Shown: positions 22,531-33,869, numbered from the stretch's first letter. The stretch is DNA of 64,000 bases from Parietaria judaica (GCA_954871525.1 OX940869.1:26440001-26504000); one strand, 5' to 3'. A program made the numbers and translations. The notes: generated by a model not told the origin, from the sequence alone.

Positions 22531-22939
22531 TAGAAGCACGAAGTACGAAAGAAGTTTCTCACAAAGAGGTTCGAGGAAACCAAGAGCGCGAAAATGGCGA
22601 CGCCAATCCGTCGGCAGCTTCGATGGGTTCGTCGCAAATTTCCTATAAGCACGACTCGATGTAGAAGGAGAGCCCCTTCGAAAGTTCGTCGGCAAATCCA
22701 AGGACACTAGGCGAGGATCTCGGGATCAAGATGTCGTCCCCATCCAAACCCTAAGGCACGGCCTGCGTTTTAAAGCGACGTTTTGAGAAGAGCTGATTAA
22801 GACACGCCCGACGACGACGACCCTCATAAAAACTAAAGTTTGATGCAGACACGACGAGGTCCATCCTAACCAGGTGCAAAATCGGCGACGAAGTTGGCTG
22901 ACCTCATCGCAAAAAGGGTAACAATATACATATATCTAC

Positions 22940-23540
22940 AAAATTACAAACAAACCGGCGAGAGTGCCGAGAAAAAAAATATATTTACGGCTACGGTGCC
23001 GAGCAAACCCATACCGGTGCGAGTGTCAAGAAAATATATTTACAGCTAAGGGTGTCGAGCAAGCCCAAACCGGCGAGAGTGCCGAGAAAATATATTAACG
23101 GCTAAGGGTGCCGAGCAAGCCCAAATGGGCGAGAGTGCCGAGAAAATATATTTACGGCTAGGGTGCCGAGCAAACCTATACCGGCGAGAGTGCCGAAAAA
23201 ATATATTTACGGCTAAGGGTGCCGAGCAAGCCAAAATCGGCGAGAGTGCCGAGAAAATATATTTACGGCTAGGGTGCCAAGCAAACCCATACCGGCGAGA
23301 GTGCCGAGAAAATATATTTACGGCTAAGGGTGCCGAGCAAGCCCAAACCGGCGAGAGTGCCGAGAAAATAAAAATACGGCTAAGGGTGCCGAGCAAGCCC
23401 AAACCGGCGAGAGTGCCGAAAAAATATATTTACGGCTAAGGGTGCCGAGCAAGCCCAAACCGATGAGAGTGCCAAGAAAATAATAATACGGCTAAGGGTG
23501 CTGAGCAAGCCCAAACCGGCGAGAGTGCCGAGAAAATAAA
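22940..23540 (+). repeat. Tandem array of 55/56-bp units (about 11)
   Basis: Each unit combines 'aaaatatatttacggctaag', 'ggtgccgagcaagcccaaac' and 'cggcgagagtgccgag'. Successive units are spaced 55 or 56 bases apart. It reads open on both strands in pieces but with no conserved protein. Tandem arrays in the untranslated interior are a known habit of Tat-lineage Gypsy elements. Confidence 0.85.
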
Positions 23541-24157
23541 AAGAGGTGAGAGAGCCCAAAACAGTGACCCTCGATCACGACCAACGTGCCGCCGGGATAG
23601 ACACTCCTTTCAGACGAGCATGGATTTTCCCCTTGTACAACAGAGTAAGGCGTGATGCCCGACGATGACACGCATGCCAAGGAACAATAGGTGGTTCTTC
23701 AAACAAACAGAAAGTGAGTGTTGTGCAGAGTCTAAATAAACAAGGAAAGACTCTCGACGAAAAATCAACGATGCCTGGGCCACATCAGCCCCCATTGGCG
23801 AAGGATCTGGCTCGTGACTAGGGAACCACGCCAACCTTCGAAGAAGAACCAAAGAACAACACGCAGCGAGAAGAATAGAGGAAGCACGACAAGGAGAAGA
23901 AATAGCTCGGCAACATAACCACACAAGGAGCCGACGAAGCGATCGTCAACTTCGATGATCAGTGAAGAAAAGCAAAATGAAAGAAAGAGTTGGTCATGAG
24001 CAAGGCAAAGATTACAGCATCCGAGACATTGGCATTGTCATCGCAAGGAGACTAGCGCTGGAAGAAGTTCATCGCTGCGATGAGTTCGTCGCTATAAGCG
24101 AGCTCGTCGTCGCAAAGAGCTTGTCCAAGAAGATCATCACTGGAAGAAGTTCATCGT
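23540..24157 (+). other. Gypsy interior, non-coding, with ~70-bp repeats
   Basis: 23960-24157 contains repeats of 'gaagttcatcg..tgcgatgagttcgtcgctataagcgagctcgtcg' (20-base pieces thereof). The same block continues on the far side of the nested copia element at 29767-29990. No domain recognised. Confidence 0.5.
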
Positions 24158-24819
24158 TGTTGGTTCCAATGAAATAGATCTGCAACCAAAGAATACTCAA
24201 AGAACAAGAAACAAAGAAAAGCAAAGTTTGGGAGAATTTTCCTTGATTAATGTCGAATGCAAAGAGAGCAAAAAGTTACAAACTAAAGTCATAAGACTTG
24301 TATTTATAGAGAAACTAGAAAGCTAAACCCTAGCTAAACTTCCTAAAATAAACTCAATCAAATCTTTACAATTTACACGTTTCCTAAAAGAATGAGAAAC
24401 CAAATCATATCAAATATGGAAACCAAATCGTATTAAATCTGGAAACCAAATCATATCTCCAAACTTGCTCCTCAAGTTTGGCTTCTGGTCGTATGTCCCT
24501 AGTAGGGCTACTAGGGTGTGTTTCTGCTCGGGGAACTCCTAGTAGGAGCTCTTCTGCTAGGGAACAACTTCTGCTCCCCCCCCCCCCCCCCCTCATCTCT
24601 GCTAGGGGCATCTTTGGTAGGAGCATCTCTGTTCGGGTCCTTTCCTGCTAGGAGCAAGCTCTGGTCGGACCCATCTCTGGTGGGGAACTTCCTGGTGGAA
24701 GAACTCCTGCTAGGAAGATCTCTGCTCGGGCTCTTCTTTGCTAGGGGAAGTTCTGATGGGGAGATCCCTGGTGGGGAAATCTCTGCTAGGAGTTGAGCCA
24801 AGTCAAGCTTAAACTCACA
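24158..24819 (-). repeat. 3' LTR of nested copia element
   Basis: Contains an internal patchwork of 'ctgctagggg / ctggtaggag / ctggtcggg' phrases and a poly-C run at about 24575-24592. A fragment of the same LTR lies at 46400-46633 in opposite orientation. Confidence 0.88.
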
Positions 24820-24842
24820 TTCTCCCCCGTAAGTTTTACTTG

Positions 24843-26153
24843 GGTCGAGGTTCATCACCCCGAGTAGCTCTCTCATCTCCGCAAACTTAACTCTTGCTAG
24901 AGCCTTGGTGAGTATGTCTGCCCGCTGCTCCTTCGTGCTGACAAACTCCACGATGATCTTCCGCTTCTCCACACACTCGCGAATATAATGATACCGAGTG
25001 TCTATGTGTTTGCTCCGACCATGAAAAACTGGGTTCTTTATCAGTGCTATTGCGGACTTGTTGTCCACGTAGAGTGTTACTAGCTTCTGCTCGTCTCCAG
25101 TCACTTCACTCAGAATCCCCTTCAACCACATAGCTTGACATGCTGCTGCGGTTGGTGCCATAAACTCCGCTTCACATAAGGATAGAGCCACAGTCTTCTG
25201 CTTCTGAGATTGCCAGGTGATTAGGTTTCCGTTGAGGTAGAACGCCATCCCTCCAGTACTCTTCTTATCATAAATGTCACCGGCCAGATCGCTGTCAGTG
25301 AAGCCGACTAGCTCTTCTGCTCCCTTGCCTCTCCTATATTGAATCCCATAGTCTGTCGTTCCCTTCACGTAACGCAAAATATGCTTCACGGCCTTCTGGT
25401 GTGCGCTTGTGGGCTTCTCCATGAAACGACTAACTATCCCAACTGCGTGAGAAATGTCTGGTCGGGTGTGGGTGAGATACCTCAGACACCCGATCACGCA
25501 TCTGTATTCTATGGGATCCATTTCTCCTCCTTCAGATCCTTCCCGAGCTGCAGCTTTGCCTCCATTGGGTACTTTCTCGGGTTGCAATCCGCCATCTCGA
25601 ATTACTTGAGGATCTTGTTTGCGTAGGCCGACTGCTAGAGTGTGATGCAGTCCTTCCTCAGGTCTACCTCGATGCCGAGGTAGTAAGAAAGTAGTCCAAG
25701 ATCGCTCATCTCGAACTCGGCCATCATTTGCTTCTTGAATCCTTCTACGCCTCCTGCGCTGGATCCAGTGACTATCAGGTCATCCACATAAACTCCGACG
25801 ACCAGAACTTCTTCTCTACTGCTCCTGGTGTACACTGCCTGCTCCCTGGAGCACTTAGTCAATCCAAGACTTTCCAAACTCTTGTCGAGACGTATATTCC
25901 ACGCCCTTAGAGTTTGACGTAGCCCGTATAGAGCCTTGGAGAGCTTGTACACCTTCTTTTCCTTGCCCTTTACGCCAAAACCTTTTGGTTGACTGACGTA
26001 GACTTCTTCCTCGAGGTCACCATTTAAGAATGCCGATTTGACATCCATGTGGTGAATCTCCCAACCTCGATGAGCTTCTAGGGCCAGGATGAGTCTGATC
26101 GTGTCTAGTCTTGCCACTGGAGCAAAGACTTCCTCGAAATCGACTCCTTGTTT
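24843..26153 (-). pseudogene. copia RT and RNase H (nested element)
   Basis: RT occupies 26117-25635: [49 protein letters not shown], and the catalytic [14 protein letters not shown]. RNase H lies in 25587-24843: YRCVIGCLRYLTHTRPDIS, VGFTDSDLAGDIYDKKSTGG, ALSLCEAEFMAPTAAACQAM, LYVDNKSAIALIKNPVFHGR, ending with a GGECEF tail. A stop and frameshift separate them near 25600-25635. Compared with the sister element at 50-55 kb, about 57 residues at the RT N-terminus (between LSLLCAE and [13 protein letters not shown]) are deleted. RT would be inactive. Confidence 0.88.
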
Positions 26154-27541
26154 CTACACATAGCCTTTGGCTACTAGCCTTGCCTTGTGCTTTAGGATAT
26201 TCCCCTCGGCGCACAACAAAGACAACTCTTCTAAATTCATCTCCACTTCCTGAGACTCTTCGTAGACTTCTGCAAGGGGACGAAATCCCCTTGGGCCACA
26301 TTTAATCGAGGAATCTCCTGAACTGGACGAGCTGAGTCTGCTCGGGCTGGGTGTACCCGGGCAGGAATCTCTGGTAGGGGTACCAGAGCTGGTAGGGATA
26401 CCTGAGCTGGTGAGGGTACCAGAGCTGGTGGAGGCACCCGAGCTGATAAGAGCACCCGAGCTAGAGGGGTTACCCGAGCTGAATGAGCTGGTGGGGGCAC
26501 CTTCTTGCTCGACTACGCCCTCTTCTTCTTCGACTACGAACTCAACTGAGTTCTGCTCGGGGTCTCCGTTTTCGTCGCGCCAATCCCACTTCTTCTCTTC
26601 TTCGAACATGGCATCTCTGCTCACCTGGATCTTGCCACGTCGGGGGTCAAAGAGTCTGTGTGCCTTGCTTCCGTCTTCAACACCAAGGTACACCATAGGC
26701 TGACTTCTGTCGTCGAGCTTCTTAAGATGGGGACCCACAGTCTTCACATGTGCGGTGCACCCAAACACTCTCAAGTGCTCCAAGTGAGGTTTCTTTCCAT
26801 TCCATGCCTGGTAGGGAGTACGCTCTCCTAGTGCCTTCGTTGGCAAACAGTTAAGCAAATAGACCGCGTGTCTAACTGCTTCTCCCCAAAACCTCGCTGG
26901 TACTTGCATACTCTTTAGCAAGCTCCTTGCTGTATCCATCACTGTCCGGTTTCGTCTCTCCACCACACCGTTCTGTTAGGGAGTGTACGGTGCGGTTAGG
27001 TGGCGCTCGACTCCTTCCTCATCACAGAATTCTCCGAACTGCTGGGATGTGAATTCTCCACCTCGGTATGTTCTCAAGACTTTCATCTTGTGTTCTGACC
27101 CATTCTCCACGAGCCTCTTGAACTTCTTGAAGACTTCAAAGGCTCCACTTTTCTCCTTGAGCGTGTAGATCCACATCCAGCGACTATAGTTGTCACCAAG
27201 TAGTAGGAAATACTTGCTTCCGGCTAGAGTTGCTGGGGTGATTGGACCACAGAGGTCCGCATGAACCAGTTGGAGAGGTCGTTCTGCTCGGAATTTGGCC
27301 TTGATCGGGAATGGCACTCGAGCCTATTTCGCGATCATGCAGCATGCGCATAGCTGGTTTGGGTGTTCAATCTTGGGAACCCCAAAGGCCATCTCCTTCT
27401 CGCCCATCATCTTGAGCGCGTAGAAGTTTACGTGCCCAAGCCTCGCATGCCATAACCAGGCCGGGTCTGCTAGGGAAGCCATTAATCAGACGGGCTGGCC
27501 TGTCTCCAAGAGAGTCTTTTACAACCTGTTCGGCGTTCTCT
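26154..27541 (-). pseudogene. copia integrase and linker (nested element)
   Basis: Integrase core: first Asp in LQLVHADLCGPITPA (27317-26976). The second catalytic position reads LRTYRGGEF, where the family has Asp, so D is replaced by Y. The Glu follows in VVERRNRTVM (26966 onward). A stop sits between TAPYTP and QNG at about 26976. The linker is long and Ser/Thr-rich (26550-26300, repeats of SSGTPTSSG type). GAG-pre-integrase traces occupy 27326-27541 in another frame. Integrase would insert element DNA into the genome; this one is dead. Confidence 0.85.
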
Positions 27542-27925
27542 TCACTTCATCAGCAGGTTGCCACTTCTGTTCCACATCTTCATATAGGGACCAGACATCA
27601 CCACAATGTTGCCGATCTCTGTCATCTGTCCGAGGCTGATGATGTTACTCTTCAGCTTTGGGATGTAGTAGACCTGGGTCATGAGGCGTTGGTCCCCATT
27701 CTTACATACGAATAGGATGGACCCTCTACCTCTAATTTCGACGATTGAGTCATCGCCGAATTTCACGTTCCCTGTGATTTTCTCATCGAGCTCTTCAAAC
27801 TTAGCTCGGTCTCCTGTCATGTGGTTGCTCACACCATTGTCTAGGTACCAGACATCGGTAGAGACTTTGTGCTCTTTGTCAACGAGGAGGTTCGCAATAA
27901 CCTTGTCCTGGATCAGGAACACCAT
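27542..27925 (-). pseudogene. copia protease (nested element)
   Basis: Contains VWYLDNGVSNHMTGDRAKFE. The catalytic D-(T/S)-G triad reads D-N-G, as in the sister element at 53.7 kb, so this variant is ancestral to the pair, while the A-to-V change is private to this copy. YYIPKLKSNIISLGQM follows, the conserved end of the domain. Confidence 0.8.
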
Positions 27926-28183
27926 CTCCGAGCTGGTCTGCTCTCTGGTCTCTGGTGTCTGGTCTCTGCTGTCTGGTCTCTAGTCTCTGGTCTCTGGTCT
28001 CTGCTCGGATTCCGAGCAGGTCTGCTCTCTGCTCTCCGGGCAGGTCTGCTCTCTCTCGCCTACGAGGATCGTCTACTCGTTGTCTTGTCCGTCCAGGCTC
28101 ACCTCATGTTCGGAAAACATCAGAGCCGGCTGGTCTTCATTGAATCTCATCAGATACGCTTCCTCATTGTGGTTCTTGCTGCG

Positions 28184-29077
28184 GCACTCTGAAGCAAAGT
28201 GCCCAAGCTTCTGACAATTATAGCACTTCACTATGCTCTTGTCTCTCCTGGTCGTGCTTTCCTAACGGGGTGCACCACTGCTGCGACCTCGCGTGTCTCA
28301 ACCTCGCCCTCGTCCATGACCTCTACCCCATCCTCAGCTATCTCCGCTGTAGCTACTCCGACCAGAGAAGCTAGAAGAAAATTCTGTTCCCCCGCTTTTC
28401 CTTTGTCTCGCCGTCCACTCTTGATGCGTGAGCAGGAGGTGCTTCTCCTCTTCTCTGTCACCGTAACCCCGAAGTCTCTCCTCATGGGCTTTGAGGCGAC
28501 CAACAACCTCCTCAATCGTCATGGTCTTGAGGTCGCCGAACTGCTCAATCGATGTCACGATCTGCATGTACTTGTGAGGCACTGCTCGGAGAAACTTCTT
28601 GACGACGGTGGTCTCCTCCACCTTGTCTCCCAGCGAGCGTATGCTGGTCACAATGGACATGAGTTTCATGGAAAAGTCGTCAATGGACTCGCCGTCCCTC
28701 ATCCGAAGAACCTCGAATTCACTTTTCAAGGTTTGGATCTTCGCATCTTTGACGCGATCTGCGCCCATGTGCATGGTTCTAAGCGTCGACCACGACTCCT
28801 TTGCGGAATCCTTCTCGGCGATCATGAGAAGAACATCTTCCGGAACTCCTGCGTAGATGGCGGCGAGAGCCATCCTCTCTTTGCGCCCTTCGACATCACT
28901 GCCTTCCACAGCCTCCCAAACTCCTTGCGCCTGCAAGTTCACTCGCATCTTCAATGCCCAAACCGAGTAGTTGCTCTTCGTGAGCATCGGGTAATGAAGC
29001 GTCATGTTCCCTTCCTTTGATCCGATCTTCGTCGCCGTCGTCAGCTCTCCTCCGGTGGACTCGCTTGGTGACGACAT
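28184..29077 (-). pseudogene. copia gag with CCHC zinc knuckle (nested element)
   Basis: Starts at the ATG at 29077 (MSSPSESTGGE), shortly after the primer-binding site. UBN2-type gag: LTKSNYSVWALKMRVNLQAQ, GVWEAVEG, then SIRSLGDKVEETTVVKKFL and MTIEEVVGRLKAHEERL. The frame ends at 28334. The zinc knuckle CYNCQKLGHFASEC (28225-28184) lies in a shifted frame. Gag forms the particle and the knuckle binds element RNA. Confidence 0.87.
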
Positions 29078-29095
29078 CTTCTTTGGCACCTTCGC

Positions 29096-29107
29096 TCTGA
29101 TACCAAT
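29096..29107 (-). other. Copia primer-binding site (initiator tRNA-Met)
   Basis: Reads TGGTATCAGAGC on the minus strand, lying between the 5' LTR and gag after one or two spacer bases. Complementarity to the tRNA 3' end ceases after 12 nucleotides. Confidence 0.85.
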
Positions 29108-29766
29108 TGTTGGTTCCAATGAAATAGATCTGCAACCAAAGAATACTCAAAGAACAAGAAACAAAGAAAAGCAAAGTTTGGGAGAATTTTCCTTGATTAA
29201 TGTCGAATGCAAAGAGAGCAAAAAGTTACAAACTAAAGTCATAAGACTTGTATTTATAGAGAAACTAGAAAGCTAAACCCTAGCTAAACTTCCTAAAATA
29301 AACTCAAACAAATCTTTACAATTTACACGTTTCCTAAAAGAATGGGAAACCAAATCATATCAAATATGGAAACCAAATCGTATTAAATCTGGAAACCAAA
29401 TCATATCTCCAAACTTGCTCCTCAAGTTTGGCTTCTGGTCGTGTGTCCCTAGTAGGGCTACTAGGGTGTGTTTCTGCTCGGGGAACTCCTGGTAGGAGCT
29501 CTTCTGCTAGGGAACAACTTCTGCTCCCCCCCCCCCCCCTCATCTCTGCTAGGGGCATCTCTGGTAGGAGCATCTCTGGTCGGGTCCTTTCCTGCTAGGA
29601 GCAAGCTCTGGTCGGACCCATCTCTGGTGGGGAACTTCCTGGTGGAAGAACTCCTGCTAGGAAGATCTCAGCTCGGGCTCTTCTCTGCTAGGGGAAGTTC
29701 TGGTGGGGAGATCCGTGGTGGGGAAATCTCTGTTAGGAGTTGAGCCAAGTCAGGCTTAAACTCACT
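29108..29766 (-). repeat. 5' LTR of nested copia element
   Basis: Near-identical to 24158-24819. Its last base is changed (CACT instead of CACA) next to the duplicated ATCGC. Confidence 0.88.
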
Positions 29767-30155
29767 ATCGCGGCGATGAGTTCGTCGCTATAAGCGAGCT
29801 CGTCATCGCGAAGAGCTTGGCGAAGAAGACAATCGCACGGAGAAGTTCGTGGCTGCGAGGAGTTTGTCGCTATAAGCGAGCTCGTCGCCGCGAGAAGCTT
29901 GTCAAAGAAAATGTCATCACTAAGAAAGATGCTTCACCAAACGAGAACCAGTTACAACTCGGCAAGATTCTGCGTCAGCGTCCTGAACGGAATCCGCCGA
30001 TTAACAGACTACTATGAGGTTCTCCGACAAAGTTTCCCGGGGCAACCGTGTCGATAGGAGTGGTCGACGGAGTTTGCAAATATCCTTGACTGTCCACCGT
30101 TACCCTCGTTTTTCATTTTACCAAGTGTATACACTTGATAAAATGGGGGACTAAC
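29767..30155 (+). other. Gypsy 3' interior with palindrome and polypurine tract
   Basis: Continues the ~70-bp repeat block to about 29990. 30116-30143 is a 28-bp palindrome (one mismatch, centre 'gtatac') that runs straight into the polypurine tract at 30140-30151. Confidence 0.65.
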
Positions 30156-31170
30156 AGTTAAGGTCGGATTTGGTCAAATCCATCCTCAATACAAATCGTG
30201 TCGTTTTGTCTCATAAACGACGTAAGAGGGAGGCGAGGAGGTTCGTTGACCGATGGTCAACCAAGGAACATCCTCGAGGAGGTTTAACCTGCGAGGAAGT
30301 TTGACTAGGGTAAAGGCGAGCCGCGATGAAGTTTCCCCTCACACTCGACGAGAGGCATCGACGACGAGGCGTGCAGAGCCGAATGACCACTGACAAGATG
30401 TGCATTTAATGAAGCCCACCTACCCACTTTGGTAGTCTGCTCTAAGAATGATGTAAAGCATGGTTTGAACCACACCCTCCGGAGTAGCCTTGCTTGGGGA
30501 AAGGGGAATGACAAGACTTGACAAAGATGGCGCTGGGATCGAGGAAGCCACGCACTTGAGAGCAGCAGAATGCATGGGTTGAAAAGACCATTCAAAGATC
30601 AACGGCTGAGAAGCTAGGGAAAAACGCCTATAAATACTAAGAGAGAGCCCCATGGGGGGGGACATTCGGCCAAGAAAAACCAAAGAGAAAGAAAGAAGAG
30701 CGAAGAAGAGAAATACTATCCCGTTTGAACTACGTGATGACCTGATCCCGGGATACCGGATACGTAGGCAACCTCACCGTATACGGCGGGGTGCGGCATC
30801 ATATCCAAGAAAGCGAGAAAATGTGTTCATAAATCCGCAATCCCCATAGTTCATCAATAAAGAGAGTCCATAGACGTTTGACATCATTCTTATTGTTGTT
30901 CTTAGCTAACAGAGGGATTAAACCCGAACCCTTCTCTTTAAACTCGAGGATACTTCCTCGTGACTGCTTGTTGATAATTTTTGCCCCCAACAATTGAGAT
31001 TAGAGAGTTAATCATATATTTTTTCGTCATACTCCGAGTGTCCAGCTATCAAACAGGAAAAATCGAGTCCTTTTCAGAAATATAATAAATCAGATATATT
31101 CACCGTTCATCATTATTATTTTGTGATTATCTTTGTGACTGGAAGACGGTGGTGAAAATCGCCCTCAACA
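30156..31170 (+). repeat. 3' LTR of Gypsy element
   Basis: Aligns throughout with 19937-20952 with scattered substitutions. Ends CTCAACA, followed by the TSD TTTCT. Confidence 0.88.
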
Positions 31171-31175
31171 TTTCT

Positions 31176-31608
31176 TATAATAATAATAATAATAAATCAG
31201 TATTTTATGGTTATGTGAAAACATTAAACACTAGCGTCACTAAGTTACTAAACATGGATTTATGTGCAAAAGTAAATAAACCATCAACAAATAGCAAATC
31301 AATTAATATTTAAAATAACTCACACAACCCAAGAAAAGAAAAAATTAGTAATTCAAAAAATAAAACAATACTTCTCACAACTTCATCTTCTCCTTAAATA
31401 TCGCTTTCCGCAACTCTTTTTCTTCCCTTCTATTCATGCTCTTTTTCAAAAATTGAGGAAGACGAACTTATGGTGACAAAGTCGTATGTTAGAGACATAA
31501 GTTGATTTATTTTTATTATTTTCAATTTAAAATATACATATAACAATTTTTCCACACAAATTTAGGGGTGACATAAGCCACCCCACTAACACATGGGTCC
31601 GCCACGGT
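31176..31608. other. Right part of the hAT-like element
   Basis: (TAA)n tract at 31176-31196, then AT-rich non-coding DNA ending 'acatgggtccgccac'. No open frame of note. Confidence 0.5.
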
Positions 31609-32036
31609 GTGTAATTACTTAGTTACTCCTAAATTTTCTATAATACCCACCCTTTAAGGATGAATGAAGACATACCATTCACTCTTTTTTTTTTCTTTCA
31701 CTTCTACCTCTCATTCTTACGTTTCACTTTCACTCTTGTTGGATCATGGATTTTTCGATTTCACACTCGCTTTTTTTTTCCTATCGTTTTACGTATCTCA
31801 CATAATAATCTTGATAAAGCGAGAAAATATGTCTTAACAACTCTCATCTTCACTTTATCTGTCTTATGCATTCAATAATTCAACTCGTTAGCATATCCAT
31901 TTTTCACACTCTAAAATATATTGGTGCAAAAGTTGTGAGTTTTACAATATGTTATCAACACAACCACTCCACGGTAAGTTCAGAATACGGTATATTAAAA
32001 TGTGGATTGAAACTTTTATTATGATTATTATCATTG

Positions 32037-32345
32037 TATAATGTCATATTACTATATTTATAGGAGGCTCTGCTACCTTATAGTAATGTGATGGAATTTA
32101 TGATAAAATTTTTTATGTATAACATCATCTTATTATACACGGGAGACTCTACCAGCTTATGGTAATATGATGTGATTTACGTAATTAACTTTGTTATGTA
32201 TAACATCAATTTATTATACACAGGAGGCTCTACCACCTTATATTAAACTAATGTGATTTACACCTAACAAATATTTTTGTCTTCAAGTAATATCAAATTA
32301 CTATATACAAGAGGGTCTGCCACCTTATAGTAAAATGATATTAAT
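32037..32345 (+). repeat. ~80-bp tandem repeats, left arm
   Basis: Four degenerate units, each with a short dyad ('attactata' ... 'tatagtaat') around 'ggaggctctaccaccttata'. The right arm has three matching units in reverse complement at 34620-34830. Confidence 0.75.
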
Positions 32346-32796
32346 TGAAATTACTTTTAACTGCTTCTTTTAATATTTTTATGATTAATTGTATCTTTAT
32401 AAGGTTTTTTTTTACATCTTATTTTATGACATTACATCATTAATCTAATCTTAGCATTTAATTACATTGTGTAAGTATATATACCCAACGATAATATAAC
32501 GGCTATAAACGGCTAGGTTTTACCTTGAAAATACATGTTATCAAAATATACAAAACCAAATTTCTTCTTCTAGCTCATATTTTTTTCTCCATGTTTTGCC
32601 AATACAATGCATAGATTGTTAGTTTTTGTAGCCATAATTACCCTTGTATTTAATGTTATTATTTTCATCTTCGATATTTCACCGGAAGAATTATTTGTTG
32701 CCTCAAAAGTGGTCGTATTCATGTATTTCTCATTATTATTTACAATCTTTGTAGACTTCTATATTTTGAATTAAATCTAGGGAATTATTTATTTTT

Positions 32797-33520
32797 ATGT
32801 TAGTTATCACCATATCGAATCTTGTGAAGCTTGAATTCAATCCTCTCGAGATCAGTAAAAATAATTACATGCATTGGACAATAGATATTGAGATGCATTT
32901 GGAGTCAATGAATCTTACTGAGACACTCAGGGAGGTGAACGACTCATCAAGGACGAACAAGGTAAGATATTTAATCTTCCTTCGCCGACACTTTGACGAA
33001 AACCTCAAAAATGATTATCTCAATGTGAAAGATCCAAGTGAGTAGTGGAAAAATCTTAAAGAAAGATATGATCACCAAAAATATGTAATGCTTTTAATTT
33101 TGCGCGATAAATGGACCACTTTACAGTTCCAAGACTATAAGAAAGTCACCCACTATAATTCTGCAATATTCATAATCGTAACCCACTTAAAATTTTGTGG
33201 GGTTATGGTAACTGACACTGAAATGCTGGAAAATACTTTTTCTACTTTCTACGCATAAAATGTGAACATGCAACAAACAATACCGTGTACGAGGTTTCCA
33301 AAAGTATCATGAACTAATTGCTTGTCTTCTTATCGCTGGAAAATAATAATGAGTTGATGAAGAATCATCAATCTCTCCTGACCGGCTCAAAACTAATTCT
33401 TGAAGCACACATATAAACTCTGGCGAGCTAGAACCCGACTACTATTTTCAGGGTCGAGGTCGAGGGCGTTGTCACGGACGTGGACGACGTGGTTATAATC
33501 CATTCTATAAGCCATGTAAC
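32797..33520 (+). pseudogene. Gag-like gene, left arm of palindrome
   Basis: 82-codon frame (MLVITISNLVKLEFNPLEIS, NNYMHWTIDIEMHLESMNL, YLIFLRRHFDENLKNDYLNV) followed by broken sequence KNLKERYDH, FQDYKKVTHYNSAIF and, at 33440-33510, an RG-rich tail (FQGRGRGRCHGRGRRGYNPF). Matches the plant gag-polypeptide/UBN2-type family, where the motif order is LVKLEF.AL, Y..W..D.E.HL, RHHLD..LK.EYL and an RGRGRG tail. The tail is in the palindrome spacer, so only this copy has it. Several stops prevent a full protein. No RT or integrase follows. Confidence 0.65.
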
Positions 33521-33869
33521 TACTATAATAAAAAGCAACAACATAGGAGGAGGCAAGATTGATGATTCTTCATCAGCAACTCATTATTTTTTTCTACAAT
33601 GCGAAACAAGTAATTAGTTCAAACACTATTGGTAACCCCGTACACGGTATTTATATTGCAGGGTTATATTTGATGCGTGAAATGTAGAAGAAGTCTTTTC
33701 TAGCATTTTAGTGTTAGTTACGGTAACCCCACAAAATTTTCACGTGGGTTATGATTATTAACATTACATAGTTATAGACGTTGTCTTTCTTATAGACTTG
33801 AACCGTAAAGTGGTCCATTCGTCGCCGAAAATGGAGAGCATTACATCCCTTTGGTGATCAATATCGTTC

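Larger units (their letters stand above)
24158..29766 (-). mobile_element. Ty1/copia element nested in the Gypsy element
   Basis: LTRs 24158-24819 (662 bp, 3') and 29108-29766 (659 bp, 5'), starting TGTTGGTTCC on the plus strand. TSD ATCGT (24153-24157) / ATCGC (29767-29771). Joining the flanks recreates a Gypsy internal repeat also seen at 24063, which confirms the insertion site. Primer-binding site TGGTATCAGAGC (minus) lies directly inside the 5' LTR at 29096-29107. The polypurine tract is GGGGGAGAA just inside the 3' LTR (24820-24828). The two LTRs are very similar, differing mainly in the poly-C length (about 18 against 13-14), so it is younger than its host. The coding region is broken by stops and deletions. 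Confidence 0.92.
19937..31170 (+). mobile_element. Non-autonomous Tat-like Gypsy LTR retrotransposon
   Basis: LTRs 19937-20952 (1016 bp) and 30156-31170 (1015 bp), ending CTCAACA. The 5' copy starts TGTTAAGG and the 3' copy AGTTAAGG (one change). TSD is perfect: TTTCT at 19932-19936 and 31171-31175. Primer-binding site TGGCGCCCACCGAGGGGC at 20956, a form seen in Tat-lineage Gypsy elements. Polypurine tract 'aaaatgggggac' at 30140-30151. After removing the nested copia element the interior is about 3.6 kb, with one short gag-like frame and two tandem arrays but no protease, RT or integrase that I can see, so it depends on a partner for movement. Confidence 0.85.
19447..31607. mobile_element. 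hAT-like transposon carrying the Gypsy element
   Basis: Left end CAGGGGTGGACTTAGG; right end, read inward, CCGTGGCGGACCCATG. Flanks are TTTGTAAT (19439-19446) and TGTGTAAT (31608-31615), an 8-bp duplication with one change. Its own DNA is only 19447-19931 and about 31176-31607; the rest is the Gypsy insertion. No transposase was found, so it is non-autonomous. Joining the flanks restores alignment with the other arm of the palindrome, independent support for the boundaries. Confidence 0.65.

Noticed and set aside
21333..22707. Minus-strand open frames of 392 and 370 codons
   Set aside because: They are the antisense of a stop-free 27-bp array whose period is a multiple of three. Leu/Ser repeats arise automatically.
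22940..23540. CRISPR-like array
   Set aside because: Eukaryotic retroelement context, units contiguous without unique spacers.
28199..29020. 273-codon plus-strand open frame
   Set aside because: Antisense to the well-recognised copia gag on the minus strand.
31660..31878. 72-codon plus-strand frame
   Set aside because: Part of the palindrome arm; Phe/Thr/Leu-rich sequence from a T-rich tract.
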